Of a stretch of DNA of 64,000 nucleotides, positions 1 through 10,100 are shown in pieces. Below the pieces are notes generated by a model, which worked only from the letters and a program-made list of their open reading frames with translations, was not told where the DNA came from and did no database searches. A program made the position numbers and the translations under genes. Source of the stretch: Niabella pedocola (lineage in GTDB: Bacteria; Bacteroidota; Bacteroidia; Chitinophagales; Chitinophagaceae). The stretch is taken from NCBI RefSeq assembly GCF_021044425.1, contig NZ_JAJNEC010000007.1, forward strand, positions 744,001 through 808,000, written 5' to 3'. Each line of letters begins with the position of its first letter. The stretch's first letter is position 1.

Positions 1-344
1 TCATAAAAAATATGCGCTGCGGGCATGCCCAGTTGCCGCGCATAAAGCCCCATGATCTTTGCTTCAGAATAGGGTGTGTAAACAGCCCCGCCTGAAAATA
101 TAATATTCCGGATAATGCCCTGCTCATACAAATAGAGGGCCCAAAGCACTCGTCCCTTCATCACGGAATCCCATTTCCCTTCTTTAAACGGATACCCCGG
201 AACAATACCTGCGTCAAAAGTCATTTTTTTTGAAAGGATCTCTTCATATAAACGTGTTGGACGCTTCCTGTACGAAACAACACATCCGCTTATAGAAACG
301 GCCATTAACAAAATCCCCAGTGCAGCGATCATTTTTTGCAACAT
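1..344 (-). CDS. YdcF/SanA-like DUF218 lipoprotein, 3' truncated by window edge
   Basis: The first about 114 codons of a gene that runs off the left edge. The N-terminus has a short hydrophobic stretch ending in S-G-C, a lipobox, so the product is probably a lipoprotein. The rest matches the DUF218 pattern: an Arg-x-x-x-Ala region (GRVLWALYLYEQG), then IIFSGG, then EAKIMGLYARQLGMP and HIFYE. DUF218 proteins such as SanA/YdcF/ElyC are implicated in envelope integrity, but the substrate is usually unknown. The start at 344 places the signal peptide correctly; an in-frame ATG at 332 is a second option. The family call is good and the function is not resolved. Confidence 0.75.
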   Translation of the reverse strand, partial: MLQKMIAALGILLMAVSISGCVVSYRKRPTRLYEEILSKKMTFDAGIVPGYPFKEGKWDSVMKGRVLWALYLYEQGIIRNIIFSGGAVYTPYSEAKIMGLYARQLGMPAAHIFY

Positions 345-463
345 CGGGATTAAAAATACGGTAAAGTTCTGATGAATTTTAAATTCAAAATTCTAAGTAC
401 TCAATTCTAAGGAGCAGCATCTGACTTTTGGAAGTTGTATCGAAAGCCGCAAAATGGCATAAC

Positions 464-496
464 AAAAAAACCAATTAGCGCAAGGCACTAATTGGT
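464..496 (-). terminator. Rho-independent terminator of the efflux operon
   Basis: On the minus strand the stem ACCAATTAG / CTAATTGGT (488-496 pairs with 470-478) is followed by seven T residues. It lies about 120 bases past the stop codon of the emrB-like gene and ends the tetR-tolC-emrA-emrB transcription unit. Confidence 0.8.
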
Positions 497-616
497 ATAT
501 AACAAATATCATCATCCGGTCTACGGAAATAGACATTGAACCACCCGGAACCAGGAGTTCTCAGTATTACATCAGGAATCCAAACCCTCAACCCAGAAAC
601 CGGGAACCGTTCCCCT

Positions 617-2203
617 TTAATGCATCATCTCTCCCATATCCATTTTTTCCTGTTTCCCTTTTTTCTTTTTAATGAAAAGGATAAAAGGAATACAGATCAG
701 GAACATCAAACCCAGGTAAAGGAATACATCCATATAAGAAAGCACGGTGGCCTGTTTGGTTACCGTAAAATCGAGGATCTTATGTGCCGATTCCAGGGCT
801 GCATCCGGCGTCATTCCTTTTGCGGTAAAGCTGTGTTGCAGGGCACTGACGCGCTGCTGTACATTCAGGTCGTTCACATCCAGCTTCGACACGAGGTCGT
901 TGCGGTAAAGTATATTCCGGTTGGCAATAAACGTGGTGATCGCCGCCACCCCGAAAGAACCGCCCAGCTGACGCATCATGCCCGTAAACGCTGCCCCCTG
1001 GCCAATTTCCTGGCCCTTAAGGGTAGACAGTGCCAATGTGGTAATGGGAATGAACAATAATCCCAACCCTACCCCGCGCACAATCAGCATCCAGAAAAAT
1101 GCATCCTTCCCGGTATCCGGCGTAATGATCCTATATCCCCAGAAACTATAAACAAAGAAGAGGAACAACCCGGTAGCCACCAAATATTGCTGGGGAACCC
1201 CTTTGGCAATCATCCGCCCGATAAAGGGCATCATAAATGCAGTTGCCAGCGTAGCCGGTATCATCAGCATCCCCGCCTGAAGCGCCGTCCACCCCAGGAT
1301 GCTTTGCGTATACAGAGGAACAATAAACGTAGAACCATACAAACCAAAGCCCAGTATAAAAGACATCACGGTACCGATCCGGAGATTCCCGTTCTTTAAC
1401 ACCCTCAACTCCACAATAGGATTCTTATACGTAAGCTCGCGCCAGATAAAAAAGAACAATCCCAAAACCGCTGTGATCGTCAGCACCACAATTACCTTAC
1501 TCGAGAACCAGTCGTCCTCATGGCCCCGCTCCAGTATATATTGCAGGGAACCAACGGTAGCGCTTAACAAAAAGATACCCAGCCAGTCAATTTCATGCGC
1601 GGCCTTTTTTTCAGCATATTTCGGACTGCGTACAAACTGCAGGGTGAGCAGAACAGCTATAATACCAAGAGGGATATTGATATAAAAAATGTAGGGCCAG
1701 CTGAAATTATCCACAATATAACCGCCGAGCGGAGGCCCCAGTGTTGGACCGGCAATTACACCCAACCCATAGATCGCCTGGGCCATGCCCCGTTTTTCTA
1801 CAGGATACGATTCGGTAATGATTGTTTGAGAGGTTACCAGCAAGGCGCCGCCGCCTACACCCTGTAAGAACCGGAAGGCTACCAGCTCCCAGATATTGGA
1901 GGCATTACCGCACAAAAAGGAACAAACGGTAAACAATACAATGGATACCGCAAAATAGTTTCTCCGCCCAAATTGCTGGGAGAGCCAGCTGGTCATGGGT
2001 ACAATAATCACGTTTCCGATCGCATAGGCCGTAATCACCCAACCTACTTCCGATAGCGTGGCTCCAAGGTTTCCCTTCATGTCGTTCAACGCCACATTCA
2101 CAATCGTGCTGTCTACTATTTCAAGCAACGCACAAATGATCGCAGTCACGGTAACAATCACGCGCCGCGCACCATATTCTACAAGGGAGTCTTGCTGTTG
2201 CAT
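617..2203 (-). CDS. emrB: DHA2-family MFS drug exporter (EmrB/QacA type)
   Basis: A 528-residue inner-membrane proton-driven multidrug exporter with the length and about 14 hydrophobic segments of the DHA2 family. Visible family features are the N-terminal DSTIVNVAL motif (motif D1 of DHA2), GWVITAYAIGNVIIVPMTSWL, the RFLQGVGGGALL segment and motif C-like GPTLGPPLGGYIVDNFSWPY. It is the last gene of a four-gene minus-strand operon, preceded by an EmrA-type adaptor and a TolC-like channel, so the three probably form one envelope-spanning pump. The C-terminal tail is Lys-rich and cytoplasmic. Substrates cannot be deduced. Confidence 0.93.
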   Translation of the reverse strand: MQQQDSLVEYGARRVIVTVTAIICALLEIVDSTIVNVALNDMKGNLGATLSEVGWVITAYAIGNVIIVPMTSWLSQQFGRRNYFAVSIVLFTVCSFLCGNASNIWELVAFRFLQGVGGGALLVTSQTIITESYPVEKRGMAQAIYGLGVIAGPTLGPPLGGYIVDNFSWPYIFYINIPLGIIAVLLTLQFVRSPKYAEKKAAHEIDWLGIFLLSATVGSLQYILERGHEDDWFSSKVIVVLTITAVLGLFFFIWRELTYKNPIVELRVLKNGNLRIGTVMSFILGFGLYGSTFIVPLYTQSILGWTALQAGMLMIPATLATAFMMPFIGRMIAKGVPQQYLVATGLFLFFVYSFWGYRIITPDTGKDAFFWMLIVRGVGLGLLFIPITTLALSTLKGQEIGQGAAFTGMMRQLGGSFGVAAITTFIANRNILYRNDLVSKLDVNDLNVQQRVSALQHSFTAKGMTPDAALESAHKILDFTVTKQATVLSYMDVFLYLGLMFLICIPFILFIKKKKGKQEKMDMGEMMH

Positions 2204-2337
2204 AATTTCGATATCTGTTTATTGTAAATGGTCTGGTGGTGGTGAATACTCAATTGCCAATGGTGCGATGCAAAATGTGAGCAGGCAGAAATGCGCGTGT
2301 AACCTACGCCTATTCACCATTCACTATTCACTGCTCA

Positions 2338-3453
2338 CTAATTAAGATGCACATCCACCAGTACATTCATACCGGCGCGTAATTTTTGGATCAGGGAATC
2401 ATTTTTATTTACGAATTCTATTCTTACCGGAACCCGTTGTACCACTTTTACAAAGTTGCCGCTGGCGTTATCTGCAGGCAGTAATGCAGAAACAGATCCG
2501 GTTGCAGGAGCAAATGAGCTCACTACGCCTTCAAAGGGGTGCTTCGGAAAAGCATCCACACTGACTTCAACTTTCTGTCCGGCCACCATCCTTGACAACT
2601 GGGTTTCTTTAAAGTTTGCCACCACCCATTTGTCATTGTTCAGGATAATGCTGAACAGTTGCGCTCCTGCCTGGATAAACTGGCCGGTTTGCACCGGAAC
2701 TTTAGACACCACGCCATCCTCATGTGCCACGATAGCGGCATAGCTCAGGTTCAATTTTGCATTTTCCACATCTACTTCCCGCTGGTGTGCGGTAGCCGAT
2801 GTAACGCCAATTTCCTTGGAAGTGGCTTTTGTCTGAAAGCTAACAGCTCCGGTTTGTGCTGTTGCCTGTCCGCGCTGCTCCTTCAGAATCGCGAGCTGCC
2901 GGTCTGCGGTTTGCTTTGCGGCAAGCGCCTGTTCATATTGTTGCTGGGTAATGGAATGATCCTTTATCAGGTTCTCATAGCGCTTCAGATCTTCTGTGGT
3001 ACGCCATACATTTACCTTCGCGGCCTCTATCTGTGCATCGGCGGTAGCAACAGCCGCATTAGCCGTACTGATACTTTTATGGGCCGCTTCTGTTCCCGCC
3101 CGGGCAGCATCCACATTGCTGCGTGCGGTAGCCAGAGCTGCTTCAGCCTGTTCCAGCGCCATTTTCAGATCTCTTGTATCCAGCAACACCAGGGTATCTC
3201 CTTTGTGTACAAACTGGTTATCTTTTACGCGTACTTCAGCGATGTAACCGGAGATCTTGGAAATAACCGGGTTAACGTTGGCAGCCACCTGTGCATCATC
3301 TGTATCTTCATGGTGCTTGCTGTGGATATACGATGTGATCCCGAAATAACCACCGCCCAATACCAGTACTGCAAGTATGATAAAGAATACAGGGCTTCTT
3401 TTCTTCTTTTGATTTGTTTCGTTTGATTGGTCCTGAACTTGTCCGTTTGCCAT
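2338..3453 (-). CDS. emrA: HlyD/EmrA-family periplasmic adaptor of MFS efflux pump
   Basis: A 371-residue membrane-fusion protein. Residues about 1-20 are cytoplasmic and Lys-rich, 20-42 form one transmembrane helix (FFIILAVLVLGGGYFGITSYI), and then comes the barrel-sandwich/lipoyl half motif (ISKISGYIAEVRVKDNQFV with KGDTLVLLD). A long Ala/Gln-rich coiled-coil hairpin follows (about 95-215) and then the second lipoyl half and beta-barrel (GVVSKVPVQTGQFIQAGAQL). It couples the EmrB-like pump to the TolC-like channel. The gene lies between those two with short spacers (30 bases upstream, 134 bases downstream). Confidence 0.93.
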   Translation of the reverse strand: MANGQVQDQSNETNQKKKRSPVFFIILAVLVLGGGYFGITSYIHSKHHEDTDDAQVAANVNPVISKISGYIAEVRVKDNQFVHKGDTLVLLDTRDLKMALEQAEAALATARSNVDAARAGTEAAHKSISTANAAVATADAQIEAAKVNVWRTTEDLKRYENLIKDHSITQQQYEQALAAKQTADRQLAILKEQRGQATAQTGAVSFQTKATSKEIGVTSATAHQREVDVENAKLNLSYAAIVAHEDGVVSKVPVQTGQFIQAGAQLFSIILNNDKWVVANFKETQLSRMVAGQKVEVSVDAFPKHPFEGVVSSFAPATGSVSALLPADNASGNFVKVVQRVPVRIEFVNKNDSLIQKLRAGMNVLVDVHLN

Positions 3454-3483
3454 GGTATAACGATTTATAATAAGCTTTTTAAT

Positions 3484-4821
3484 TTACTGTGCTAATGCGC
3501 CCGCGCTTTCCAGCAATTTCTGATAGGCCAGGGCGGCATCGGCCTTTGCATTTAGTACATTGATCTTTGAAGACAACAATGCTACATTGGCATCCAGCAG
3601 GTCGGTGATGGTAACCAGGCTGTTGTCATATTTATTTTTTGTGATGCGATAATTCTCGGCTGCCTGAACCAGGGATTTATCATGCACTTCGATCTTTTTC
3701 TTTGCCAGCAATGCATTCTGATAATCCCTGTTGATCTGCAGGCGGATATTATCGGAAAGCATTTCCTGCGAAGCGGATAATTGCAGTGCCTGTGCTTTTG
3801 CCTTTTTAATGGAAGCACCGGTTTTCCAAAGGCTGGACAGGTTATACTGAACACCGATTCCTCCATTTACCGCATTGGTTACCGTAAGGAATTTAGGAAT
3901 GTTTACCGCCACATAACCGCCGGTCAATGCCAGCGAAGGGAGGTAATTCGCCTTGGCCGCTTTTATTCCCAGGTCTGCGGCTTTTTGCTGGTAGGCCAGC
4001 GCCTGCATATCCTTTCGGTGCCCGATCGCCTGTTCCTCATAGTAAGTATACGGATGTTCCTCCTGCACCTGGTTGATGAACTCCGGATCTACTTCAATCA
4101 CCGTGCTTTCGGGTAAACCCAGCAACAGGTCCATGTTGACATTGGCGATATTATAATTGCTTTGCGCTTCCAGCAGCCGCAGCTCAATATCGGAGGTTTG
4201 CAGTTGTGCCTTTAACCGGTCGTTGCGGGCCATCAGTCCGTTATTTTCCAGCCGTATAAAATTCGAGTCCCGGCTTTGAGAGGCCACCAGGTTTTCTTTG
4301 ATCACGTTGATCACCTGTGCCGCTTTAAAAAGATTGGCATAGGCTTCAATAAGATTATACACGATAGCATTCTGATCGTTACCTGCGCTTAGTTTTTCGG
4401 CTTCCAGCAGGTATTTGGCAGACTGGATGCCATATTTGATTTTACCGCCCGCATATATCGGAAGCGACAGGCTGGCCATCCCATACATTGCCTGCGAGAT
4501 CTTCGGAACACCGCCACCGCTATTACCTTCAGATGTGGATTCCTGTTTTTGTGCCGTTTTCAGATCAATCTTGGCGGTTGTTAAACGCAGATAGGATCCG
4601 CTTACTTTAAAGTCGGGCAACTGACGGTCTTTTGCCTCCTCCAACGCCGCTGTAGCCTCCAGTACTTTAGCCTGGTCGATCTTTAAATGCTTGCTGCTTT
4701 GCAAACCCAGTTCCACCGCTTCCTTCACAGAAAGCCGTTTCACTTCCTGGGCAGCAAGATGATTGCCCAACACCATAAACGCCAGAAAGAAGGCTGCAAT
4801 GGCTGTTATTTTCTTATTCAT
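3484..4821 (-). CDS. TolC-family outer-membrane efflux channel
   Basis: A 445-residue outer membrane factor. It has a Sec signal peptide ending at H-L-A-A-Q, then two OEP repeats rich in Ala, Leu, Gln and Asn with the long coiled-coil helices of TolC relatives (EATAALEEAKDRQLPDFKVS at about residue 45; ALAYQKLLESAGAL at the C-terminus). It is the outer part of the tripartite pump encoded by the operon and lies between the TetR gene and the emrA-like gene. Length and architecture are normal for Bacteroidota OEP proteins. Confidence 0.92.
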   Translation of the reverse strand: MNKKITAIAAFFLAFMVLGNHLAAQEVKRLSVKEAVELGLQSSKHLKIDQAKVLEATAALEEAKDRQLPDFKVSGSYLRLTTAKIDLKTAQKQESTSEGNSGGGVPKISQAMYGMASLSLPIYAGGKIKYGIQSAKYLLEAEKLSAGNDQNAIVYNLIEAYANLFKAAQVINVIKENLVASQSRDSNFIRLENNGLMARNDRLKAQLQTSDIELRLLEAQSNYNIANVNMDLLLGLPESTVIEVDPEFINQVQEEHPYTYYEEQAIGHRKDMQALAYQQKAADLGIKAAKANYLPSLALTGGYVAVNIPKFLTVTNAVNGGIGVQYNLSSLWKTGASIKKAKAQALQLSASQEMLSDNIRLQINRDYQNALLAKKKIEVHDKSLVQAAENYRITKNKYDNSLVTITDLLDANVALLSSKINVLNAKADAALAYQKLLESAGALAQ

Positions 4822-4860
4822 ATACTAAAATCAGCTTTTACGAGTTATACGTTCTTCTAT

Positions 4861-5499
4861 CTATTTATCTGCCACCAGCAGATAACTTCTGACAACGGCC
4901 TTCAGGTGTACTTTCAGCCGGGGGATGATCACTTTTAAAAACTCGGCTTCATTATCCGGGTCGATCCGGTATTGCTCACACAAAAACCGCTGAGTGTTGA
5001 AGGCCTGGTTAATGGTACCAAATACCGTTAATGCCAGGATGGTGATATCGACATTCTTCTTAAAGATCCCGGCCTTGGCCCCGGCTTTTATAGCACTTTT
5101 GATGAGCGAAGTATTTTTCAGTTTCAGGCTCTTAACCCCGTCATACATCACTTTATTCTTCATCACCCCCTGCTCCCGCACCATCAGCAAATGAAAATGC
5201 CGGTTAGCGGCAATGGTGTCGATATAGGTTTCAATGATCCGGTCGATCTTTTCGGCCGGTGTTACATCGTGGGCAAAAACGATCTCCTCCAGTTTGCCCC
5301 GCATGGTGGTTACATATTTTATAAATATGGCCTCCAGCAACTTTTCCTTCGAACCAAAGTAATAAGAGATCATGGCTACATTTACATCGGCAGCCTTTGC
5401 AATATCACGAACAGACGTATTGTCGAACCCTTTGCCTGCAAAGAGTTTCACCGCCGATTCCATAATTTCCAGTTGCTTTTGTGTAAATGTTGCTGTCAC
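4861..5499 (-). CDS. TetR/AcrR-family repressor of the efflux operon
   Basis: A 212-residue regulator with the N-terminal TetR helix-turn-helix: IMESAVKLFAGKGFDNTSV, then DIAKAADVNVAMISYYFGS and KEKLLEAIF. The C-terminal part (about 60-200) is helical and should bind the inducer. I use the GTG at 5499. An ATG at 5553 is in frame, but it lies inside one of the two operator palindromes and would add a non-homologous leader (MFEFLNNCLIPLW). The gene is first in the operon, so it probably represses itself and the pump together. The family is sure; the inducer is unknown. Confidence 0.88.
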   Translation of the reverse strand: MTATFTQKQLEIMESAVKLFAGKGFDNTSVRDIAKAADVNVAMISYYFGSKEKLLEAIFIKYVTTMRGKLEEIVFAHDVTPAEKIDRIIETYIDTIAANRHFHLLMVREQGVMKNKVMYDGVKSLKLKNTSLIKSAIKAGAKAGIFKKNVDITILALTVFGTINQAFNTQRFLCEQYRIDPDNEAEFLKVIIPRLKVHLKAVVRSYLLVADK

Positions 5500-5525
5500 C
5501 TTTAAAAATTTCCACCACAAAGGTA

Positions 5526-5561
5526 TTAAACAGTTGTTTAAAAATTCAAACACTTGTTTAA
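5526..5561 (-). promoter_or_regulatory. Twin TetR operator palindromes upstream of the efflux operon
   Basis: Two inverted repeats share the form AAACA-N2-TGTTT. The first, TTAAACAGTTGTTTAA, is at 5526-5541. The second, AAACACTTGTTT, is at 5548-5559. Their centres are 20 bases apart, about two helical turns, so two dimers could bind the same face. They sit directly upstream of the TetR gene's GTG start. Binding by that protein is inferred from position and symmetry. Confidence 0.7.
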
Positions 5562-5902
5562 TTTTCTACAAATCGGGTAGAAAAATTAACCCATGTCAAG
5601 TCATGCGTATCAGCCCTTTAAAGCCGGCATTGGCTTGGCCATAAAAGAAGATTTGTTGTTATTTAATTGAATTACAAAACTGAATGCTGCCGCTCCAAGG
5701 TTTGGAGATCATGCATATTGCGGGTCCCGGAATTTTGAGGCCGCACGTGAAAACCCGCCGGTTGCCGAAGCCTTGGCAGCAGCACAGGCATGCAATTCCG
5801 GCAACGGCATAGCGTGCTTTTTATTTTCCGCAACGACGCAAAGTGGCAGCAAACGGCGTCGGCCGGTGCTTATAAATGCGTCGAGCTTTTAGAGCAACAG
5901 GA
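5562..5902. other. Intergenic region without recognisable gene
   Basis: About 340 bases between the start of the efflux operon and the stop codon of the 425-residue amidohydrolase-like gene. It should hold the efflux promoter on the minus strand near 5562-5620 (AT-rich). I see no convincing terminator stem for the amidohydrolase genes and no gene with plausible homology. Confidence 0.4.
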
Positions 5903-7180
5903 TTATTGCAACTGGTATTTATGCCGGTACCGTTCGTACAGTTGTTTATGTTTGTTATTCAGATCGATCCTCCGCCCCTGGATCAGCGCATCGGTTACCA
6001 CGCTGCTTTTCATATCCAGGATATCGCCGGTGGCGATCACAATATTTGCATCCTTGCCGGTTTCCAGTGAGCCGGTCTGTTTTTCAATTCCCAGGATCCG
6101 CGCCGCATTAAGTGTAATCGCCTGCAACGCTTCCTCTTTGGAAAGTCCGTACGCAGTGGCAGTGCCGGCAAAGAACGCCAGGTTACGGTACCGGCTCGAT
6201 CCTTCATTATCGTTGAGTGCAAAAAGCACGCCGGCCTTCTGCAATATTGCAGGTGTCTTAAAGGGTTGATCCACGTCGTCATCTTCCATTGTAGGAAGGG
6301 CATGGATCGAGTTAAGGATAACAGGAATCTGATTCTGCTTGAGCAAATCTGCCAGCAGGTAACTGTCGCTGCCGCCCACGATCACCACACGGATGCCAAA
6401 GGTTTTTGCGAGATCGATGGCCATTAAGATCTGCCTGGAGATATCGGCGTTAATAAACAGTTGTTGTTTTTGTTCAAACAGCGGCCGCATTGCTTCAAAC
6501 TTAAGATTGGTTTCCCTACGCTCCGTTCCTTTCAGGTAGGCCTTTGCTTCCTGGAAAAAGACCTTTAGTGCTTCGATCTTTTTCATGTCTTCCTTTACCG
6601 GATCGCCCCCCGAGGAGCGTGGCGAACGGAACAATGCAGGCAGGTTCAGAAACATACCAATATCTGCGGTATACAGGGCGTCTTCCCAAGTCCAGGCATC
6701 CAGCTGCACCACGGATGAGGTTCCGGTTAAAAAACGCCCGGAAGGTGCCACATTCGCCAGCAGGATACCGTTCGACCGGAGTGTATTGATAACCTTTGAA
6801 TCGGCATTGTAGGCCACTATGGACCGTACATCCGGGTTATAGTCGCCCAGCTCATAGTAATCATTACTGCCTCGTACACCGCTGAGGATCTCCCGTAATC
6901 CAAGATCCGTATTGGCTAGTATCAGCCCGGGGTAAACATGCTTACCCGCGGCATCGATCACCGTGGCACCGGCCATATTTTCCGGCCGGTCGCCCACCTT
7001 CTGGATCCTGCCGTCCGTAACAACTACTGTCCCCCGGGGTATTACCTGGCCCGTGCCCGTATGAATGGTACCGTTATTAATAATGATCGTTCCGGTTTGC
7101 TTTTTTGCAGGATAAATATCATCCTGCGCGGTTGCCGGAACAACCAAGAACAGTACAAAAATATATATCAAAAATTTCAT
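5903..7180 (-). CDS. Secreted amidohydrolase-like protein, metal site degenerate
   Basis: A 425-residue protein with a Sec signal peptide (hydrophobic residues 2-16, then V-P-A-T-A-Q). It has the amidohydrolase composite-domain beta-sandwich at both ends: TGTGQVIPRGTVVVTDGRI early, and TLNAARILGIEKQTGSLETG with KDANIVI late. The position of the HxH metal motif reads YPGLILANTDLG, with no histidine pair, and the late Asp motif is NDNEGSS. It therefore lacks the usual metal ligands and may be a non-catalytic partner. It follows the 1016-residue amidohydrolase gene by 17 bases, so the two are probably cotranscribed and may form a complex. Family membership is clear; activity is doubtful. Confidence 0.82.
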   Translation of the reverse strand: MKFLIYIFVLFLVVPATAQDDIYPAKKQTGTIIINNGTIHTGTGQVIPRGTVVVTDGRIQKVGDRPENMAGATVIDAAGKHVYPGLILANTDLGLREILSGVRGSNDYYELGDYNPDVRSIVAYNADSKVINTLRSNGILLANVAPSGRFLTGTSSVVQLDAWTWEDALYTADIGMFLNLPALFRSPRSSGGDPVKEDMKKIEALKVFFQEAKAYLKGTERRETNLKFEAMRPLFEQKQQLFINADISRQILMAIDLAKTFGIRVVIVGGSDSYLLADLLKQNQIPVILNSIHALPTMEDDDVDQPFKTPAILQKAGVLFALNDNEGSSRYRNLAFFAGTATAYGLSKEEALQAITLNAARILGIEKQTGSLETGKDANIVIATGDILDMKSSVVTDALIQGRRIDLNNKHKQLYERYRHKYQLQ

Positions 7181-7197
7181 GAAATATGGTTTTATGA

Positions 7198-10100
7198 TTA
7201 AAGATCAAATGCGTCTACGTCCAGCACACCGGTGGTCTGTTCATGCTCTTCACAATGCAGCACCACCTGCGCCGTAGGTTTGGCAGGCACTGTGGGCGCT
7301 CCGTTTTTACCGGCCGACAGCATTTTCTGCAACAACCGGTTACGCTCGGCCGCCGCCTGTACGCGGGATTCCCGGTCCTGCTCCCGGTTAAAGTAGATGG
7401 TTCCATCTACCAGGGTATACATGGCACGTGCATAAATACTCAACGGATCATCGCTCCATAGCACCAGGTCCGCATCCTTCCCTACTTTAATACTGCCTAC
7501 GCGATTATCGATGTGGAGGGCCTTTGCAGGATTAAGGGTGACCATTTTTAACGCGTCTTCTTCAGACACGTCCCCGTATTTGATCGTTTTTGCAGCTTCC
7601 TGGTTCAATCTTCTTGCCATTTCCGCATCATCACTGTTGATGCATACATTCAGACCGAGCTGCTGCATGAGCGCGGCGTTGTAAGGTATGGCATCCTGCA
7701 CCTCGGTCTTATAGGCCCACCAGTCTGAAAACGTGGATACATTTGCTCCGTGCTGGCGGATACGGTCGGCCACCTTATACCCTTCAAGTATATGGGTGAA
7801 GGTATTTACCTTAAAGCCATATTTCTCTGCTATGTGAATCAGGCTCAGTATTTCACTTTGCACATAACTATGACAGGTTATAAAGCGCTTATGATTCAGG
7901 ATCTCCACCAGCGCATCCAGCTCCAGGTCGCGCCGGACGGTTTTATCGCCCGATTTCAACGCCTTTTCATAATCGCGGGCTCGCTGAAAGGCATCATTCA
8001 GCACTTCGGATACGCCCATGCGCGTATCCGGAAACCGGTTGTTTCCCTGTGTAACCGTAGTACGCTTTACATTTTCGCCCAATGCAAATTTTATAAACGG
8101 ATCGGCTCCTTTAAACTTAAGTCCTTCGGCATCTGTACCCCAGCGCAGCTTGATCAGCTGGCTTTGCCCGCCAATAGTATTTGCAGACCCGTGCAGGATC
8201 TGGGAGGTGGTTACCCCACCGCTCAGCTGGCGGTAAATATTGATATCCTCCGGGTTCAGATTGTCGCCGATCCTTACTTCAGAAGTAACGGACTGTGCAC
8301 CCTCGTTTATGGAAAACACTGCAATGTGTGAATGCTCGTCGATGATACCTGGTGTAAGGTGTTTGCCGGTACCATCAATCACCCGTGCCCCCGCTGCAGC
8401 AAGTCCTTTCCCGATCTGTGCAATCTTCCCGTTCTTTACCAGCACATCCGTTTGCTCCTGTTTGCCACCGGCCTCATTGGTCCATACGGTGGCACTTTTT
8501 ATCAGGATGGTTTCCTGCTCCGGCAACCGCGCATTTCCGTAGCTGCTGAAGGGATATACCACACGGGCTTCGGGTTGTTCCCAAACCTGGCGCGCTGAAT
8601 CTTTCCCTGCAGCCGTTTCTTTTGTAAGGGTTGCCATCCAGCTTACCGGTAATCCTTTTTCATTGGCGCCCACGCCCTGCCAGCTATCTCCATAATTTAC
8701 ACCGCTCAGCCGGATCAACGCTCCGGCTTGCTTGTTTTCAAACACAGAATCCTTTTGCCCGGTCCCGATGACTTTGGTAGTAGGTTTTAATGAAAAGCTC
8801 AGCGATACCAGATTACCGTCGGCACTGAATTTGGTAGTTAATGGTTCATTTGCTTTCACTGTGGCCAGGCTGTTGCTTTTTACTTCCAGCTGGTAGTCCG
8901 TTACACCTCCCGCCCCGGTAACCCGCAATGCGTACTGTCCCTTTAGCTCGGTACTGTTCTTTGCATTGATATCGTAACGCTCGCCCTGGATCCAATTTTC
9001 CAGTACGGTGGTTTTTTCTGCAAACAGCTCACCATTGGTGATCAGGAAATTTGCCAGGTAACCCGGCTCCAGGCGGCCTACGCGATCGGCTATTTTTAAA
9101 AACGTAGCCGGAGTGGTTGTTAATGCCTCCAGCGCGGTTTTTGCTGAAAGTCCCGCCAGCAGTGCCTTCCGAAGATTCGGCCAGAACGTTTTCAGATCCT
9201 TCAGATCCGCAGCGGTTAATGCAAACGGGATCTTTTGTTTCTCAAAAGCCGCGGGGTTGGTGGGAGCCAGCTCCCAGTGGGCCAGGTCTTTCCAGGCAAT
9301 AAACCGGGCGTCTGCAGGATCTTCCACCTTTTGAGCATCCGGAAAATTCAGCGAAAGGATATAAGGCGCTTTAGTAGCCGCAATTTCCTGGATGCGCTGG
9401 TATTCATTTCCCCCTCCTTTTATAATATACTGCACTCCAAACTCATCTCCCACCTGGTCTGCTCGCAAACCGGCCCATTTATCGGTTGTTTCAAAGATCT
9501 GTGGCAGGGCCTGCTGTTCGTTCCAGGCCTCCAGTGTTTTATTAATACCCTCTTTTGCCGGCCGGGTCTTGTACCATTGTGCATCCAGGTAATTTTGCCG
9601 CAGCAGCGCTACGGCTCCCATCGTGCTCGAAGGGTAGCTTTGCCTGGAGGAGCCCTTGTTAAAGGAATAGAAGGCCGCTGCCCGCTCCTTTATAATGACC
9701 AGGTTTTCTTTCTTTGCAGATAATGTGGCTACCACACCGGTACCCCTGGCAATGCCATCCTTATAATGCGATAATACAGTTCCAAAACCCAGCTCCCGTA
9801 ACGGCTGCGCCTTTCCGTCATCGGTACCGAACAGGTCCGCGGCATTGGTTTCACTTTTAATAGCCTGGTTCCAGCTATAAGCGCCTTTGGTGGCACTGCC
9901 AAATTGCTGGGGAGCTGTATAATCGAAGGGGTCTGACGGACGCTGCGATGCAGATACCCCATAATCACTATATATATCGATCAGGGAAGGGTAGATAAAT
10001 TTACCTTTACAGTCGATCACTACTGCATCCGCAGGAGGCGCACTGTTGCCCACACTGACTACTTTTCCCTCTTTTATAATCAATGTAGCCTTTTGCAATG

